Assembly: GCA_922989275.2 (NCBI GenBank)
Contig: OV277871.1
Location: forward strand, 33,738,693 to 33,802,692
Direction of reading: 5' to 3'
DNA length: 64,000 nucleotides
From: Gari tellinella
Taxonomy: Eukaryota > Mollusca > Bivalvia > Cardiida > Psammobiidae
The notes under the pieces were generated by a model that was given only the letters and a program-made list of their open reading frames with translations, made no database searches and was not told the origin of the DNA. Made by a program: the position numbers and the translations under genes. Positions 62,048 to 64,000 of this stretch are shown here, piece by piece (within the stretch, counting starts at the first letter, position 1; each line of letters begins with the position of its first letter).

Positions 62048-62527
62048 AAATTAAGCCATTTCTCTATAAATAAGCCATTTTATTCCTCCACTGAAGAAAA
62101 TGGTTTAAGTCATGAATATCAACCACGATAAATATCTCATATCCTAGCAGAGGGTAGCTTTAATCAGGCTGAAAGTAAAGCAGAATGTGCTCTAATGTAT
62201 ATTCTGCTTATTTGCAATTTGTTTAAAGTGGTCACCTGTCTTCAAAATAATAAACAGGCTATGGGGTACAGTGGAGAATCTGTTATTCTTTCCCAATAAA
62301 CGCGTTTACGCTAAAACTATTATTTGCAGTGCAAACAGTTTGGAGCCAGATCAGACGCCGGGTAACCCAGCGTCTGATCAGGCTCCAAACTGTTTGCCAC
62401 CAAGATAAACATGAAATATCAGAATTGACCAAAAGTTGTTCTTTTCTACGTTGTAGCGCTTTGCGTTTGCGTACATTTGCGTTTAAACGGGAAAGAATAA
62501 CAGATTCTCCACTGTAATGGGTTAATT
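62048..62527. mobile_element. family B MITE split by family A
   Basis: TAAGCCATTTTATTCCTCCA and CAGGCTATGGGG on the left of the A element; TAATGGGTTAA on the right. The A copy used the TA of the family B tip GGGGTAATGGG. Confidence 0.75.
62267..62516 (+). mobile_element. family A MITE nested in family B tip
   Basis: Complete element with standard tips. The core GGGTAACCCAGCG has one arm mutated. Confidence 0.92.
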
Positions 62528-62839
62528 AGAGTCACAGGGACTTTTGGTAAAGCTCAAATTCAAATTGAATTTTAAGTTGCTGGAACTCTCAGCTGGTTAA
62601 GATGGCTCATCGGGATCCAAACTGCTTGACTCTCTGATCATGAATTGAAAATTCTGTATTTAAAACATTAGCACACAACAATTGTTGCAGATGAAAAAAG
62701 TTACCCAGCATGCACAGAATTTAGACTCGCAACTCATCTGCTATTGTTTGTTTGCAGAGCACAAAATTGATTGGCTGTAAGAGGCAATAATGATCAAATT
62801 TGATGAAATAATTTTTTTCAGAAATGTTAAGGACTCCCT

Positions 62840-63084
62840 GTAACCCATTACCTCATAAATATGCCTTTTATGCCTTAAATGTTTTCCTCCACTGAAGAAA
62901 CTAGTTTTATATAGTCATGACTATGCTCCATACAAAATATTTTCTATATCCTAACAGATGGTAGCTTTAAGCAGGCTGAAAGTAAAGCAGAATGTGCCAT
63001 AATGCGCATTCTGCTTTTCTTTCAACTGCTTTAACTGGGCACCTGTCTTTAATACTAAAAACAGGCTATGGGGTAATGGGTTAA
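62840..63084. mobile_element. family B MITE
   Basis: TAACCCATTACCTCATAAAT left, CTATGGGGTAATGGGTTAA right; hairpin centre GTGCCATAATGCGC is mismatched. Confidence 0.8.
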
Positions 63085-63129
63085 TAAGCTATATGCAAAA
63101 TTTTGGAATACCACAATTTGAAACCAAAG

Positions 63130-63315
63130 ATCTTGTATTGAAGGTAAAGCAGAATGCGCCTTAAGGCACATTCTGCTTTATTTTCAGCCCGCTTTAAGGT
63201 TCTATCTACTAGGATATATATATATACATTTCTATATAAAGTGCAACTATTTTCTGTAGTGAAGAAAAAAGAGAAAGGCATAAAAAAGCATATTTATGGG
63301 GTATTGGATTAAATT
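63130..63315. mobile_element. family B MITE, truncated
   Basis: Hairpin AAAGCAGAATGCGCC / GGCACATTCTGC and right end TATGGGGTATTGGATTAA are present; the left tip and outer arm are missing. Confidence 0.65.
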
Positions 63316-63544
63316 AGACTAATTGGCTGACACTCCATAATGTTATCAAAAATTCTGATTGATATATAGTGTATGTAGTTGAACCTTGATAACTTGAGGA
63401 CCCTTAAGTGGAACTTACCCTTATTCCTACAGCTGATTCTCAATCATTCGAGCTTGTTTAAGTCATAAAAAACATATTTTAAAGTAAAGAGGTTGCTCTA
63501 AGGGCTCAAGATAAGGACAGTATTCCAAACATTTTTCGGAATAT

Positions 63545-63695
63545 TTTCATGTGGGGAAGCCTTCAAGCTTGCGTGGGAAGGTCAATGGTTTTACCCAGTT
63601 GCAGATTTGTGCCTGAAACAGTGCATAAAGGGCTTCTGGGTCTTCCTCCACCTGTAATTAGCTGGACGTCGCGATAGGACTGAAATACTGTTAAA
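63545..63695 (+). repeat. core-SINE fragment
   Basis: GGGGAAGCCTTCAAGC, GGAAGGTCAATGGTTTTACC and GGCTTCTGGGTCTTCCTCCA match the body of the SINE at 53.9 kb; the tRNA head is absent. Confidence 0.6.
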
Positions 63696-63867
63696 AGCAA
63701 TGTAAAATCATAACAAATCCAAATCCAAACATTAAAATCCCTTGCCTTTTCAGCAAATTCTATGGTATAATAATTCGTTAGAATAACTGTTTGTGACAAT
63801 TCTATTCAGTATTCACAACATAGGGTTTAGGAGGCATAGCGGGGAAAATGATAATTAAATAAACTTG

Positions 63868-64000
63868 TTAACCCTTTAACCCATAGCCTGTTTCTAGTAG
63901 TTAAGATATGTGACCTATTAAAGCAGGCTGAAAGTAAAGCAGAATGTGCCCTAGGGCACATTCTGCTTTACTTTCAACCTACTTTAAGTTATTATCTGCT
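63868..64000. mobile_element. family B MITE cut by the window end
   Basis: TTTAACCCATAGCCTGTTTC left and the hairpin AAAGCAGAATGTGCCCTAGG with complement; the rest is outside the window. Confidence 0.75.

Overview
This looks like animal nuclear DNA, most likely from a mollusc and probably a bivalve. The sequence is AT-rich and intron-bearing. It is crowded with miniature inverted-repeat transposable elements (MITEs), tRNA-derived SINE relics, CT/GA microsatellites, minisatellites, and an AGCTCACC-type repeat of a kind I associate with bivalve genomes. No bacterial-style operons, rRNA or CRISPR arrays were seen. The phylum call is an inference from repeat style and from the one conserved gene.

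The only gene I can support in full is a seven-coding-exon CAB39/MO25 orthologue on the + strand (46828-55966, 339 codons). It encodes the scaffold of the LKB1-STRAD-MO25 kinase complex. All six introns are GT-AG, the phases agree, and the protein aligns end to end with the human protein as I remember it. Its introns are filled with MITEs, a four-copy tRNA-like tandem array, SINE pieces and a 1.2 kb AGCTCACC repeat. One MITE ends 21 bp before exon 4.

The rest is repeats. I use these working names. Family A: TA-flanked, tips CAGTGGAG, about 248 bp, at least 22 clear copies. Family B: TTAA-flanked, tips CCCATTACCCCATA. Family C: TTAA-flanked, tips CCCTTTCA. Family D: TTAA-flanked, tips CTCTTTGAACCC or CTCTTTCCTCCC. 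Family E: TA-flanked, tips cagtaaaacctc. Family F: tips CAGGGCTGCCA with 6-bp target duplications. Family G: TA-flanked, tips CAGTGCTCCCTCCC. Family H: a hairpin repeat with undefined ends. Family I: tips CAGGGCTCCAGATAAG with 6-bp target duplications. Family J: TA-flanked, tips CAGTCGAAACTC. Nearly every family carries a long central hairpin. Two hairpin cassettes recur under different tips: a CAAACAGTTTGGATCC / GATCAGACGCC type (A, C, G, and relatives in D and H) and a TTAAAGCAGG / AAAGCAGAATGCGCC type (B, F, relative in E).

Layout: 1-31 kb is a dense MITE field with four CT/GA tracts and a dimeric minisatellite near 18-19 kb. At 31.5-37.9 kb lies a roughly 6.4 kb array of about 68-bp units bounded by the two ends of family G; each unit is itself framed by TA-CAGTG and CACTG-TA. 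From 38 to 46.8 kb is lower-repeat DNA with a 64-bp minisatellite, an AGGTCA-rich repeat and a non-LTR reverse-transcriptase relic. From 46.8 to 56 kb is CAB39. From 56 to 64 kb is again MITE-rich, with a 37-bp minisatellite. The long open frames in the 31-37 kb array are by-products of a stop-free 68-bp unit and are not annotated as genes.
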